This document shows, piece after piece, positions 32,644-41,500 of a DNA stretch of 49,462 nucleotides (position 1 is the first letter of the stretch; each line of letters starts with the position of its first letter). Made by a program: the position numbers and the translations under genes. The stretch is from Candidatus Zhuqueibacterota bacterium (GTDB taxonomy: Bacteria > Zhuqueibacterota > Zhuqueibacteria > Residuimicrobiales > JAFGEC01), in contig JAFGEC010000238.1 in the NCBI GenBank assembly GCA_016931775.1, forward strand, positions 1-49,462. Direction: 5' to 3'. The notes under the pieces were generated by a model, which worked only from the letters and a program-made list of their open reading frames with translations, was not told the DNA's origin and did no database searches.

Positions 32644-35490
32644 CTATCTAAGATATAGAATTTTTCCGGTTTTCGAATACTCACTTGCCAGAAAACGATA
32701 AAAATATGTACCGCTGCTTACTATGCGCTCCATCCTATCTGTTCCGTTCCATTTTACGCTGTATCGACCGCTATTTTGCCTGGACTGTACCAAGGTTCTT
32801 ATTTTTCGACCCAATGTATCATAAATGGTTAATTCGACCTGGGATGGAGCCCCAAGCTCGTATTCAAAGACCGTGCTTGAATTAAACGGATTCGGATAAT
32901 TGGTTTTGATGAGCCAATTTTGAGGCACATATAACTTTTGAGGACGGCGTATATCCATCGACTCCAATTCCTGCCAGAGTGTCTGAGCCGCTTCGGCATT
33001 CGTTTGCAGATCTTTGCTATCTGTTCCGGCCAGCATAGCCATGCCAAATTCCAGATTACCCTTGCCATCGATGGTGTGCGGCCCGGTGGCAATAACCTGT
33101 GAAACATCCGACGGACCCGCCTTTGTGTAGACCTCACCTCCGCTAATAGCTTCCCACTTTTCCAAGTCTGTAAAACCATCATATAAACCCCACCCGGGAT
33201 TGTTTTCATGCGTTTCGTCGTTATATATAGCACGATAATTTATCCGGCCGTCGCTTAAAATCGAACATCCTACATAAGTATCCGGACCGTTGCCGGCGTC
33301 ATAGGCGTAAGCGAGTTTTCGGCTCGCGTCAAAATCGACCATATTTGTAGAAAAATTGGCACCGTCAATATCCCAATCGAAAAACATACCAAAATGAAAA
33401 TTGGTAATAGGTGTTGCGTTTAAATTTTCCACATAATACTTGAAAAGGATGAGATCATCGTATGGAGGAGAACTTTTTGCAAAAGTAAACTGCGTGATAC
33501 GAATGTTCAGTGGATTATCCGCCGCAGTATCGGTAAAAATTCCCATACTTTCCTGATCGCTGATCGTACCGGGCGTTAGAATGCGAATATCGCCTTCCTC
33601 ATCCACTTCAAAATCCATATCAAATTGTAAAACATTGTCAGATAATACGCCTCTGGAGGCATTTAAAATTTTTTCCGGTCCGGTTCCCATCAATAGCGAT
33701 CCTTCAAACAACAAATTTGGCCCCCCGTCATATAAAAGCCCGATTCCCTGTGAAGAATTGGCCAAATCGGCAAAGCCAATCCGGCCGACATTGGTCACAG
33801 ACAGGGCGATATTATTTATATCAATATTGCCGAAAATCGGCATGATAATCATTCGGAAATGCTCAACTTCAACATAATCACCCGATTTGATCTCCAACTG
33901 AAAATCCACAGGATGACCACTGGGAGTAAAATCCTTTGACCGGAAGCGAAAAGGTGTCTCGTGTGTGTTCTCTTCATGTGTTGTCAAAGAGGCAATCAAT
34001 GAACTCTTGTTCAACAAAAAGACATAATTATCCTCCGTCGACAAGGTTAACTGAATACTTTTGGTAGACTGTAAATAATTTTTTAAATTCACAAAAACAT
34101 CAACAGTTTCTCCCGGTTCAATGATGTCATCCTTATCTTCATCGGAATACTGAACTTCTGTAATACGAATAGATGGAGAGGTTTCCGTCACAGCCCGTGC
34201 CGCATTTATACGTCCACGGCCCAGCTTCCCGACATACGATGGATTGACATCATCAACATTATCGGCAGTCACACGTAACTGTTCAACCGCCTGCACGCCG
34301 TTCCACCCGGGATTTAACGTTCGAATTAACGCCACGACTCCTGCAGCAATAGGACTTGCCATTGAGGTTCCACTTTTTGAACCATAACCGCCATTATTTA
34401 TCAGACTCAAGATATAATCGCCCGGAGCCGCCACATCAATGTCCGGCCCGTAATTTGAAAAACTGGATTTTTGATCCGATGAAGAAGTAGCGGCCACGGA
34501 CAATACATTTTGAAATGATGCGGGATAATGCGGCGCGTTAAGGTTATCGTTTCCTGCAGCTGCGACGACCGCTGCACCCATCTCTATGGCATAATTTATC
34601 GCCTCCCGCCCGAATTCAGATGCGGCATACTCTCCCCAGCTGCAATTGATCACTGAGGCTCCTATCTGGGCTGCATAAATAATTCCTTCATAGCCGCTCA
34701 GTATGTAAAAATCCTCGCGCGGATCGGATACATTGATAGCCATTACTTTTGCATTCCAACTCACGCCCGCAACACCAAGTGAATTATTGGTCACGGCACA
34801 TGCCAATCCCGCAGTATGAGTACCGTGATCCGCATTGATCGGTGTATTAACAAGCCCGACAGGATTATTGGTATTATTGGCAAAATTCCATCCATTTATA
34901 TCATCTATTTTTCCATTCAGATCGTCGTCTATTTTGTTGCCGGGAATTTCATTTTTATTGACCCACACATTATCACTCAGATCAGGATGCAAAATATCGG
35001 TTCCACCGTCGACAATCGCCACAACAACGGATCCCTGTTCGCCTCTAACTTTGGACCAAGCATCTGCCGCATGAATCACACTTGTATAGTATTGTTGGGA
35101 ATACATGGGATCATTTGGTATCTCACAAATCTTGTGTTTATATTTTGGTTCTGCATATTCGATATAATCGTTTAATTTCAACCGCCGTGCAATAACAACC
35201 GGAGAAATCGTTCCTGAAAAATAAGCATAATATATTTTGGAAAAACGATCCGTCTTTAACGCCGGATCCGGTGGAACAATTCTTGCAAGTTGATAAACAT
35301 TGTTTTCCCTCAAAATCTTGTCAACCGCAGGTATCCCGGTTTCAGCCTCAAGGTTTCCCATTTCCGGAAGATCTTTAAACTTTACCACAACGACTTGAGG
35401 AACAGTTTTCACTGTTGCAGGAACATCAACGTTGGCATATACCAGCCCCAATTGCATAAATATCAAAACGTTCAAAATAAAATACTTCAT
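32644..35490 (-). CDS. Secreted S8 (subtilisin-like) serine protease with T9SS sorting domain
   Basis: Extracellular endoprotease of 948 residues: signal peptide (1-19), propeptide-like region (about 30-115), S8 catalytic domain (about 135-430) with Asp161 in AIVDGGTD, His222 in DHGTHTAG, Asn314 in AAAGNDN and Ser376 in GTSMASP. A CARDB/beta-sandwich segment follows (about 445-560), then a long uncharacterised beta-rich region, and a sorting domain from about 860 (IKTNYPNPFNSSTVF). The frame begins at a TTG, but the ATG at 35490 with GGAAAG 6 bases before is preferred. The upstream lipoprotein's stop lies between that ribosome site and the ATG. Confidence 0.95.
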   Translation of the reverse strand: MKYFILNVLIFMQLGLVYANVDVPATVKTVPQVVVVKFKDLPEMGNLEAETGIPAVDKILRENNVYQLARIVPPDPALKTDRFSKIYYAYFSGTISPVVIARRLKLNDYIEYAEPKYKHKICEIPNDPMYSQQYYTSVIHAADAWSKVRGEQGSVVVAIVDGGTDILHPDLSDNVWVNKNEIPGNKIDDDLNGKIDDINGWNFANNTNNPVGLVNTPINADHGTHTAGLACAVTNNSLGVAGVSWNAKVMAINVSDPREDFYILSGYEGIIYAAQIGASVINCSWGEYAASEFGREAINYAIEMGAAVVAAAGNDNLNAPHYPASFQNVLSVAATSSSDQKSSFSNYGPDIDVAAPGDYILSLINNGGYGSKSGTSMASPIAAGVVALIRTLNPGWNGVQAVEQLRVTADNVDDVNPSYVGKLGRGRINAARAVTETSPSIRITEVQYSDEDKDDIIEPGETVDVFVNLKNYLQSTKSIQLTLSTEDNYVFLLNKSSLIASLTTHEENTHETPFRFRSKDFTPSGHPVDFQLEIKSGDYVEVEHFRMIIMPIFGNIDINNIALSVTNVGRIGFADLANSSQGIGLLYDGGPNLLFEGSLLMGTGPEKILNASRGVLSDNVLQFDMDFEVDEEGDIRILTPGTISDQESMGIFTDTAADNPLNIRITQFTFAKSSPPYDDLILFKYYVENLNATPITNFHFGMFFDWDIDGANFSTNMVDFDASRKLAYAYDAGNGPDTYVGCSILSDGRINYRAIYNDETHENNPGWGLYDGFTDLEKWEAISGGEVYTKAGPSDVSQVIATGPHTIDGKGNLEFGMAMLAGTDSKDLQTNAEAAQTLWQELESMDIRRPQKLYVPQNWLIKTNYPNPFNSSTVFEYELGAPSQVELTIYDTLGRKIRTLVQSRQNSGRYSVKWNGTDRMERIVSSGTYFYRFLASEYSKTGKILYLR

Positions 35491-35492
35491 AA

Positions 35493-36107
35493 TCAACTTT
35501 CCATTATACTGTTCAATGCATTTATATTCAACATGTCAATAGCGTCCAAAAGCATTTCCATATCAACATTTTCACCTGTTAAATTAATTCCAAACCGGCT
35601 ATAGACTATTGTGGATATCCTCCCTTTTTTATGTACTTTATCATACTCGTGAAATGCCTTGTTACCATCTATAACAAAAGTTTTATTATAATTATTTTCA
35701 TTATCAATTGAAATATATTTGTTATACCAGTTAAATTCCGACAAAAGGGATGAGTGTGTATCGGATCCCAGATCCACAATCATCAGCTCAATTTTCAACG
35801 GCTCCTTTCCATAGGTGGCCTGAGCGCGGCTTATGGTAATACCGTTAACAACGCTGGTGTGCCCGGATAAATTCTGCCTCGGTAAACCCTCCAGTTCATC
35901 CGGAATGACTCTTTTAAGCTGGGTAAAAGATGCCGGTTTAGTATCATTTCTCCCGCTCAATTGACTTGCTGATTGTCCCGGACTGCTCTGCTGATTATTA
36001 TTACTCCGCATTTGACTGGCGAATTCGGCAGCCTTCCGATCATTTTCATTTTGAGTACAGGATAATAAACCTGTTAGCAAAAATAAAATCGAGAAACAAC
36101 AACGCAT
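35493..36107 (-). CDS. Lipoprotein of unknown function, first gene of the protease operon
   Basis: Protein of 204 residues with a lipoprotein signal ending LLTGLLSC, then a Ser/Asn/Gln-rich linker (about 20-50) and a folded domain (about 65-204). The pattern PDELEGLPRQNL, then a strand ending ATYGKEPLKIELMIVDLGS, and the closing GENVDMEMLLDAIDML, resembles a family of uncharacterised FCB-group lipoproteins I know only by pattern. The ATG at 36107 has AAGGAG at 6 bases; an upstream in-frame ATG at 36131 is less likely. It is followed with 2 bases between stop and start by the S8 protease, so it might assist its export or control its activity. Confidence 0.78.
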   Translation of the reverse strand: MRCCFSILFLLTGLLSCTQNENDRKAAEFASQMRSNNNQQSSPGQSASQLSGRNDTKPASFTQLKRVIPDELEGLPRQNLSGHTSVVNGITISRAQATYGKEPLKIELMIVDLGSDTHSSLLSEFNWYNKYISIDNENNYNKTFVIDGNKAFHEYDKVHKKGRISTIVYSRFGINLTGENVDMEMLLDAIDMLNINALNSIMES

Positions 36108-36258
36108 TTTTTTCTCCTTGTATTCTGGCATAAATGTTCATAATATTACTAAAACAAGACATTTTATGCAAGGTGAAAAACACCAGATGAATAAATTCGC
36201 AACCAAAGTGTATTAGATTTAGTTTTTAAGGCTAATTGACTTTTTAGCGGAGTAAAAA

Positions 36259-36864
36259 TTGCCAAAAGCCAAGGATTTTTCGTCGAATCTAAAAACCAAA
36301 AATCAAACGACCGGAGACGAACGCCAGATTATTATTAATTGTCAAAACGGCGACAAACAGGCTTATGGTTTTCTGGTGGAGAAATATAAACAACGAGCAT
36401 ATTTTACCGCCCTCGGCATTGTGGGATCACCGGATTGCGCTCTCGATTTATCACAAGATGCATTCATTCGTGCATTCCGGGCCATTACCCGCCTGGATGC
36501 CGATAAAAATTTTTTTACCTGGTATTACCGTATCCTTCGAAATTTATGTTTTAACTTTTTGCGTGATAAATCCCGACATGCACGATCGTTTTCTGAAATC
36601 GATGAAAAAAAACTGGCGAAAATCCAGGATGAATCGCTGGACACTCAAAAACTAATTGAAAAAAATGAAATCCAGGCTATTGTATGGAATGCTTTGTACA
36701 AACTTGAAAAAAAAGAAAGAGAAATAATAATTTTAAAGGATTTCCAGGATTTATCGTACAAAGAAATCGCGGAAATACTGGATTGTCCTATCGGGACTGT
36801 GATGTCACGGCTTTATAATGCTCGCAAGGCATTAAAAGCCAAATTACGAGGTTTGTATGAGTGA
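36259..36864 (+). CDS. ECF-type RNA polymerase sigma factor
   Basis: Group 4 (extracytoplasmic function) sigma factor of 201 residues. Region 2 is seen at about 38-100 (AYGFLVEKY, ALDLSQDAFIRAFRAI, WYYRILRNLCFNFLRD), and region 4 at about 140-195 (LEKKEREIIILKDFQDLSYKEIAEILDCPIGTVMSRLYNARKAL). The start codon is TTG at 36259 with GCGGAG 6 bases upstream; no ATG is available before region 2. The stop is inside the next gene's first codons (8-base overlap). The regulon is unknown; it is divergent from the protease operon. Confidence 0.94.
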   Translation: MPKAKDFSSNLKTKNQTTGDERQIIINCQNGDKQAYGFLVEKYKQRAYFTALGIVGSPDCALDLSQDAFIRAFRAITRLDADKNFFTWYYRILRNLCFNFLRDKSRHARSFSEIDEKKLAKIQDESLDTQKLIEKNEIQAIVWNALYKLEKKEREIIILKDFQDLSYKEIAEILDCPIGTVMSRLYNARKALKAKLRGLYE

Positions 36865-37303
36865 GCAACGTTTTCACATACTGTTGATGGGTGCAATTGA
36901 TGGTGAACTCGATCAGCAGGAATTTGCAGAATTCGAACAACTATTGTCGGAGAACGCAAATTTTCAAGAGGAATATAAAGAATATAAAAAGTTAAAGGAG
37001 GTGACACAAAAAATGCAATTTAAACCACCATCCCCTGAAGTATGGGATAATTATTGGACAGGCATCTATAATCGACTGGAACGTGGGATCGGTTGGATTT
37101 TTTTCTCTATTGGTTGTATCATCCTCTTGATGTTTGGAGGATACAAACTCGTGGAGAGCATTATCGCAGATCCCAACCTGTCCCCTGTAGTAAAAGCAGG
37201 TATTTTATTTCTCATTGCGGGACTGGCCGTTTTGCTGGTATCGGTTGTACGTGAGAAACTAACCATTTATAAATCAGATCCTTATAAGGAGATAAAAAGA
37301 TGA
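36857..37303 (+). CDS. Putative anti-sigma factor, membrane protein without zinc motif
   Basis: Protein of 148 residues. The N-terminal 60 residues (LMGAIDGELDQQEFAEFEQLL and on) have the helical pattern of anti-sigma N-terminal domains, but the HxxxCxxC zinc motif is absent. Two hydrophobic helices follow (about 74-97 and 112-132) with a short basic tail. The overlap with the ECF sigma gene and the position directly after it support the anti-sigma role. The 3' end overlaps the YbjQ start by 4 bases (ATGA). Confidence 0.78.
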   Translation: MSEQRFHILLMGAIDGELDQQEFAEFEQLLSENANFQEEYKEYKKLKEVTQKMQFKPPSPEVWDNYWTGIYNRLERGIGWIFFSIGCIILLMFGGYKLVESIIADPNLSPVVKAGILFLIAGLAVLLVSVVREKLTIYKSDPYKEIKR

Positions 37304-37614
37304 TGACCGTTTCTTCCTCTTCCATTGCAGGGAAAAAAATCGTAAAGACGCTTGGGCTGGTCCGCGGCAACACCATCCGTGCCCGTCATATCGGATCGGA
37401 TATTCTGGCCGGATTAAAGAATATTGTCGGTGGTGAAATTGAAAACTATACGAAGCTTATGGCGGAATCCAGAGAGCAGGCCCTGGACCGAATGATAGCT
37501 GCGGCTGAAGAACTTGAAGCAAATGCAATTGTTGATGTACAGTTCAGCACAAGTTACATCATGGGAGCAGCTGCGGAAATACTTGTGTATGGTACTGCCG
37601 TAATTGTCGAATAA
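37300..37614 (+). CDS. YbjQ/UPF0145 family protein
   Basis: Small cytoplasmic protein of 104 residues, full length for the family (also called heavy-metal-binding domain). GLVRGNTIRARHIGSDILAGLKNIVGGEI and ALDRMIAAAEELEANAIVDVQFSTS are strong signatures. The biochemical role is unknown; related proteins form pentamers. Start overlaps the anti-sigma stop (ATGA), so sigma, anti-sigma and YbjQ are translated as one coupled unit. Confidence 0.92.
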   Translation: MMTVSSSSIAGKKIVKTLGLVRGNTIRARHIGSDILAGLKNIVGGEIENYTKLMAESREQALDRMIAAAEELEANAIVDVQFSTSYIMGAAAEILVYGTAVIVE

Positions 37615-37693
37615 ATGGGATGGATTCGGAATGTTCTAATTCACTGATGAATGAACAATATTCAGAACAAACGACGAACAATCATTTTACACG

Positions 37694-38938
37694 CTATTCA
37701 TACCTGAGTGCTTCTACCGGATCGACACTGGCAGCTTTTCTCGCCGGGAAAAGACCTGCCAAAAGTCCGACCAAGCTTAATATAGTGACGGCAACCAGCA
37801 CAACCTTTTGTTCCATTATCGGACGACCTAAAAATTCCATCGCGCCCTCCTGTGTCGGCAGTGACCACATAAACTTGATAATACCGACTGCTGCCAACAG
37901 GCCAAAAAATCCTCCGCTGACTGCGATCAACAATGACTCAAATATAAATTGAAAAATAATATGTCGCTTTTTTGCACCGACCGCCCTTTTAATACCTATT
38001 TCCTGTGTACGCTCTTTTGCAACAACGTACATAATATTGGCCACACCGACACCTGCGATAATAAGGGTCATGGCACCCACAACAGCTAAAAAGATATTTA
38101 TGCCCATAAACACCTTAGCACCCACTTTTTCCTGTTCGATGAAATCCCACATAGGCAATGCTCTTTCATCTTGGGGATCAAACTGGTACTTTTTACCTAA
38201 AATCCGCCTGATCTCGGCTTTAATATATTCACTGTCTAAGGGATTACGGGGTTTTACAATAAGTTCCCCAAGATGCCGGTATCCATATATGGTTTCAAAA
38301 GTTGTAAAAGGAATAATCGCTCGTCTATCATCAGGACCGTAATTCATGGAGGTTTGCAATTTCTTCGGCATTGTACCGATAATGCAAAACGGTATCCCAT
38401 CGATTTCAATAGTCTCTCCGATTGGATTTTTATCCCCAAATAATTCTTCGGCAACGACGGAGCCAAGAAAAACAACGCGTCTTTTTTGTTCAATATCAAC
38501 GTCGTTAATAAATCTTCCGCCAAATCCTGGAAACGTTCGGCGTAAAAATTCGAATTCAGGATAAACACCCTCCATATGCGTGGAGGCAGTAACAGTGCCT
38601 GCTCTCAGGCGAATACCTCGATTGAAGCCTGGATTCACAGCCACAATATCCAATATATTATCCCGTAACAACCAGGCGTCTTCTTCCCGCAATTCGATTC
38701 GGCGTCCGACCGGCAATCCTTTGTACTTTAATGTCGTTTGCCCGCCATAAATTCTAATAATCTTATCACCTGCGTTCAGCAAGCCCTCGCGCATACGAAA
38801 CGATAATCCGGCGCCGAATGACATCAAAAGAATGACAGCCAGAGTACCCCATGTAATGGCTATTGTGGTTAAAAAAGCCCGGGTTTTCTGCTTTTTAATA
38901 TCTTGAATAAATTCCTTTAAAAGTAATAATATATACAT
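37694..38938 (-). CDS. ABC transporter permease, MacB/FtsX-like (second of a pair)
   Basis: Inner-membrane protein of 414 residues: an N-terminal membrane helix (AFLTTIAITWGTLAVILLMSFGAGL), a large periplasmic MacB-type domain (about 45-275), and three C-terminal FtsX helices (about 285-405) with the family signature ERTQEIGIKRAVGAKKRHI. There is no ATPase domain. It is the last of three genes (membrane-fusion protein, permease, permease), 7 bases after the other permease. GAGG precedes the start. It probably pairs with the other permease in a heterodimeric tripartite exporter. Confidence 0.92.
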   Translation of the reverse strand: MYILLLLKEFIQDIKKQKTRAFLTTIAITWGTLAVILLMSFGAGLSFRMREGLLNAGDKIIRIYGGQTTLKYKGLPVGRRIELREEDAWLLRDNILDIVAVNPGFNRGIRLRAGTVTASTHMEGVYPEFEFLRRTFPGFGGRFINDVDIEQKRRVVFLGSVVAEELFGDKNPIGETIEIDGIPFCIIGTMPKKLQTSMNYGPDDRRAIIPFTTFETIYGYRHLGELIVKPRNPLDSEYIKAEIRRILGKKYQFDPQDERALPMWDFIEQEKVGAKVFMGINIFLAVVGAMTLIIAGVGVANIMYVVAKERTQEIGIKRAVGAKKRHIIFQFIFESLLIAVSGGFFGLLAAVGIIKFMWSLPTQEGAMEFLGRPIMEQKVVLVAVTILSLVGLLAGLFPARKAASVDPVEALRYE

Positions 38939-38945
38939 AGAAACC

Positions 38946-40184
38946 TCAGGTTCTTAAACAGTCAATCACAACAAGCTTGGCAGCTCGTCGGGAAGGGAAA
39001 TAGCCGGCTAAAAATCCAATAATACTCAATACGCTGATAGAAATCAATGCAACCGGCAGAGATAATACAGGATGGCCGACATAATCTTCGATCGGCATCA
39101 TAGAAACGAGTTGAATTAAAACATAGGCCAAACCGAATCCCAGCAACGCACTAATTCCGATTATTATAAATGATTCCAGAATAAACTGACCCATAATGTG
39201 TCGACTTTTCGCACCCACAGCTCGCTGAATGCCAATTTCTTTCGTGCGTTCCTGCACGACCACGTACATAATGTTGGCCAATCCGATCCCGCCGACAATC
39301 AAAGTGATTACGCCGATTACGCCCATAAATACCGTAAATCCTAAAGAAAAGTAAAAAATAAATTTGTCCGTCTCTGTCGTATCCCAGAAAAAAAGTGTTT
39401 GGGAGTCCTCCGGATCAAATTTATATTTTTTCCCAAAAACGGCATGCAACTTTTTTTGAATTTTTTTCGCATCACGCGGATCACGGGGTTTATACACAAT
39501 ATTGTTCAAATAGCGATAGCCGTAAACAGAAGCAAAAGTTGATACAGGTATATATACTCTATCCTGATCGCGCGTGGTATAACACGACGGCTGGATTTTA
39601 GGTTTCAAAACACCAATAACGCGAAAAGGGGAATCGCCCACATAAAAATATTTACCCACCGCGTCGGCATTTTCTCCGAACAGAAAATCCCGCAGTTTAT
39701 CACCGATAAAAGCAACCCTCTTCCGGTCCTTCACGTCCAGCTCGTTAATCCAACGGCCTCCTTCTACCGGCAAGACATTGCGCATGGGCCCATATTCCGG
39801 TATGACACCTGCAATTCCCGTTTTATTGATTTTATCCCCCACTTTCATCGGAGTGCCCCAGCTGCTGTATTCAGGACTAATGAACTCAATTTCCGGTATT
39901 TCGGTCCGTATAAGGTCGATATCCTCTTCCCGAAACCGGACCTGCCGGTCCCTGCCATAACCTTGAAAAGGTATACTCGTGCGGCCAGGCCAAAGTATGA
40001 CGATACCTTCCCCCATACCGTGCATATTTTTACTCATAGACTTTTTTACGCCGACACCAAAGGCCAACAATAATATGACGGTCATCGTACCCCACACAAT
40101 GCCGAACATGGTCATAAAAGTCCGTGACTTGTACTGGCGAAAATAGGAAAATACGCTACGACAGGTATCTACAAAATGAGACAT
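38946..40184 (-). CDS. ABC transporter permease, MacB/FtsX-like (first of a pair)
   Basis: Paralogue of the following permease, 412 residues with the same plan: N-terminal helix (TFMTMFGIVWGTMTVILLLAFGVGV), periplasmic domain, three C-terminal helices and the signature ERTKEIGIQRAVGAKSRHI. The frame is open to 40286 through a Lys/Arg-rich stretch overlapping the upstream gene; the ATG at 40184 has GAGGAAGG before it and is the natural start. No ABC ATPase gene is present in the operon or elsewhere in this window. Confidence 0.92.
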   Translation of the reverse strand: MSHFVDTCRSVFSYFRQYKSRTFMTMFGIVWGTMTVILLLAFGVGVKKSMSKNMHGMGEGIVILWPGRTSIPFQGYGRDRQVRFREEDIDLIRTEIPEIEFISPEYSSWGTPMKVGDKINKTGIAGVIPEYGPMRNVLPVEGGRWINELDVKDRKRVAFIGDKLRDFLFGENADAVGKYFYVGDSPFRVIGVLKPKIQPSCYTTRDQDRVYIPVSTFASVYGYRYLNNIVYKPRDPRDAKKIQKKLHAVFGKKYKFDPEDSQTLFFWDTTETDKFIFYFSLGFTVFMGVIGVITLIVGGIGLANIMYVVVQERTKEIGIQRAVGAKSRHIMGQFILESFIIIGISALLGFGLAYVLIQLVSMMPIEDYVGHPVLSLPVALISISVLSIIGFLAGYFPSRRAAKLVVIDCLRT

Positions 40185-40203
40185 GATCCTTCCTCTTTTT
40201 TTA

Positions 40204-41307
40204 TCACGTGATTTCTTTAATCTTTTTTTCCAGCACCTCTTGACCTTCTTCAAGCCCGGATTTGACTTCAATGTATATCGCATCACTTAATCCGGTCTCG
40301 ATATATGTCTCTTTTGGTTCTCCTTCGGGCACAGGGAGGTTGACAAAAGCGGAATCATTTTTAAATGTCACTACTCTTTCCGGGACAGAAAGAACGCTAT
40401 CCCGCTTGGCGATTATGATATGCGCATTTGCAGAAAAACCCGCTCTTAAAATAGCTCCAAAAGTGGAATCAATAGAAATTTCAACGGGAAAAACAGTCGT
40501 ATTGTCTATCTTTCGGGCTTTCAGGGAAATCAGTGAAACATGTCCCAATACTTTTTTACCCGGTAAGGCTCCGATTTGCAATTCAGCCAGCAGACTCTCT
40601 TTGATTTTACCGACATCTATTTCATCCACTGTGCCTTTAAAAATGAGTTTGTTCATATCCGCCATTTTTAATAATTCCGTGCCTGCCTGATAAGACGTAA
40701 GAGGCACAACCGGATCACCCACATTGACCAGCTTTTCCAGAACAAAACCCGAAACGGAGGCTTTTACGACGGTTTCAATATTGGTCTCTGCGATCCTGAC
40801 CTTGCCCTTTTCAATAAGATCCAACCGCTCACAGGCAATTTGATGACTTAACGCTGATTCATCATACCGCTGCAATAGAATTTCATATTCATGATCTGAA
40901 ATAAGCCCCTTGGCTTTCATTTGTTTGTTTCTCTCAACTTCTTTTTTCAGAGTCTCCATTTCAATTGCACGCATTTCCACATTTCTTTTTGCTTCAGCCA
41001 GTTCCAAAGGTGTCGGGTCGGGCTTCACTTCGAGCAACGGATCACCGGCTTTTACAAAATCACCAACCTCAATATATAGTTTTCGAACAACGCCCGATAT
41101 TTTCGACTTGACAGCAACTTCAACTTCCGGCTCGATGGATCCCACGGCCAACGCTTTGTCGACAATATCTTTCCGCTCAACCTTGATGGTTTTTTGTTCA
41201 ATGTTCTTCTTGGGCGCCGACATTATTTTAAAACCCAAAAATAATAATCCCGCAGCAATGACAATTACAATACCCCATATCAGACGTTTCTTCGATTTCC
41301 GTTTCAT
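40204..41307 (-). CDS. Periplasmic adaptor (HlyD/MacA-like membrane-fusion protein)
   Basis: Protein of 367 residues: N-terminal membrane anchor (LIWGIVIVIAAGLLFLGFKIM), a lipoyl-like half (VAVKSKISGVVRKLYIEVGDFVKAGDPLLEV), alpha-helical hairpin (about 100-165, EAKRNVEMRAIEMETLKKEVERN), the second lipoyl half (VKASVSGFVLEKLVNVGDPV), then beta-barrel and membrane-proximal domains. It links an inner-membrane exporter to an outer-membrane channel. AGGAG precedes the ATG. It leads the operon with two MacB-like permeases; a TolC-like gene is not seen. It is divergent from the sulfur operon. Confidence 0.93.
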   Translation of the reverse strand: MKRKSKKRLIWGIVIVIAAGLLFLGFKIMSAPKKNIEQKTIKVERKDIVDKALAVGSIEPEVEVAVKSKISGVVRKLYIEVGDFVKAGDPLLEVKPDPTPLELAEAKRNVEMRAIEMETLKKEVERNKQMKAKGLISDHEYEILLQRYDESALSHQIACERLDLIEKGKVRIAETNIETVVKASVSGFVLEKLVNVGDPVVPLTSYQAGTELLKMADMNKLIFKGTVDEIDVGKIKESLLAELQIGALPGKKVLGHVSLISLKARKIDNTTVFPVEISIDSTFGAILRAGFSANAHIIIAKRDSVLSVPERVVTFKNDSAFVNLPVPEGEPKETYIETGLSDAIYIEVKSGLEEGQEVLEKKIKEIT

Positions 41308-41353
41308 TTAAGCAACTCCTCCGTAATTACGAATATTATAAATATATCAATTT

Positions 41354-41369
41354 TGTGATTTTTATCATT
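41354..41369. promoter_or_regulatory. FNR/CRP-like palindrome between efflux and sulfur operons
   Basis: TGTGATTTTTATCATT contains the full FNR-family core TGAT-n4-ATCA (41356-41367). It is centred about 140 bases before the sulfur operon start and about 55 bases before the efflux operon start. The region is AT-rich, so chance remains possible. Confidence 0.4.
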
Positions 41370-41500
41370 TATACGGCGATTGCCTTAATTTGTTACAATG
41401 TCATTGTTTTGAATCCTTTACCCCAGTTGTTCATCAAATAATATTATAATCAATACGAATATTGCTTTTTAATTAAACCAAACAAATAGCAGGAGTGCTC

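Noticed and set aside
37632-37678. TGTTCT/AGAACA pair between the YbjQ and permease genes as a terminator
   Set aside because: Only 6-bp arms about 35 bases apart and no T run.
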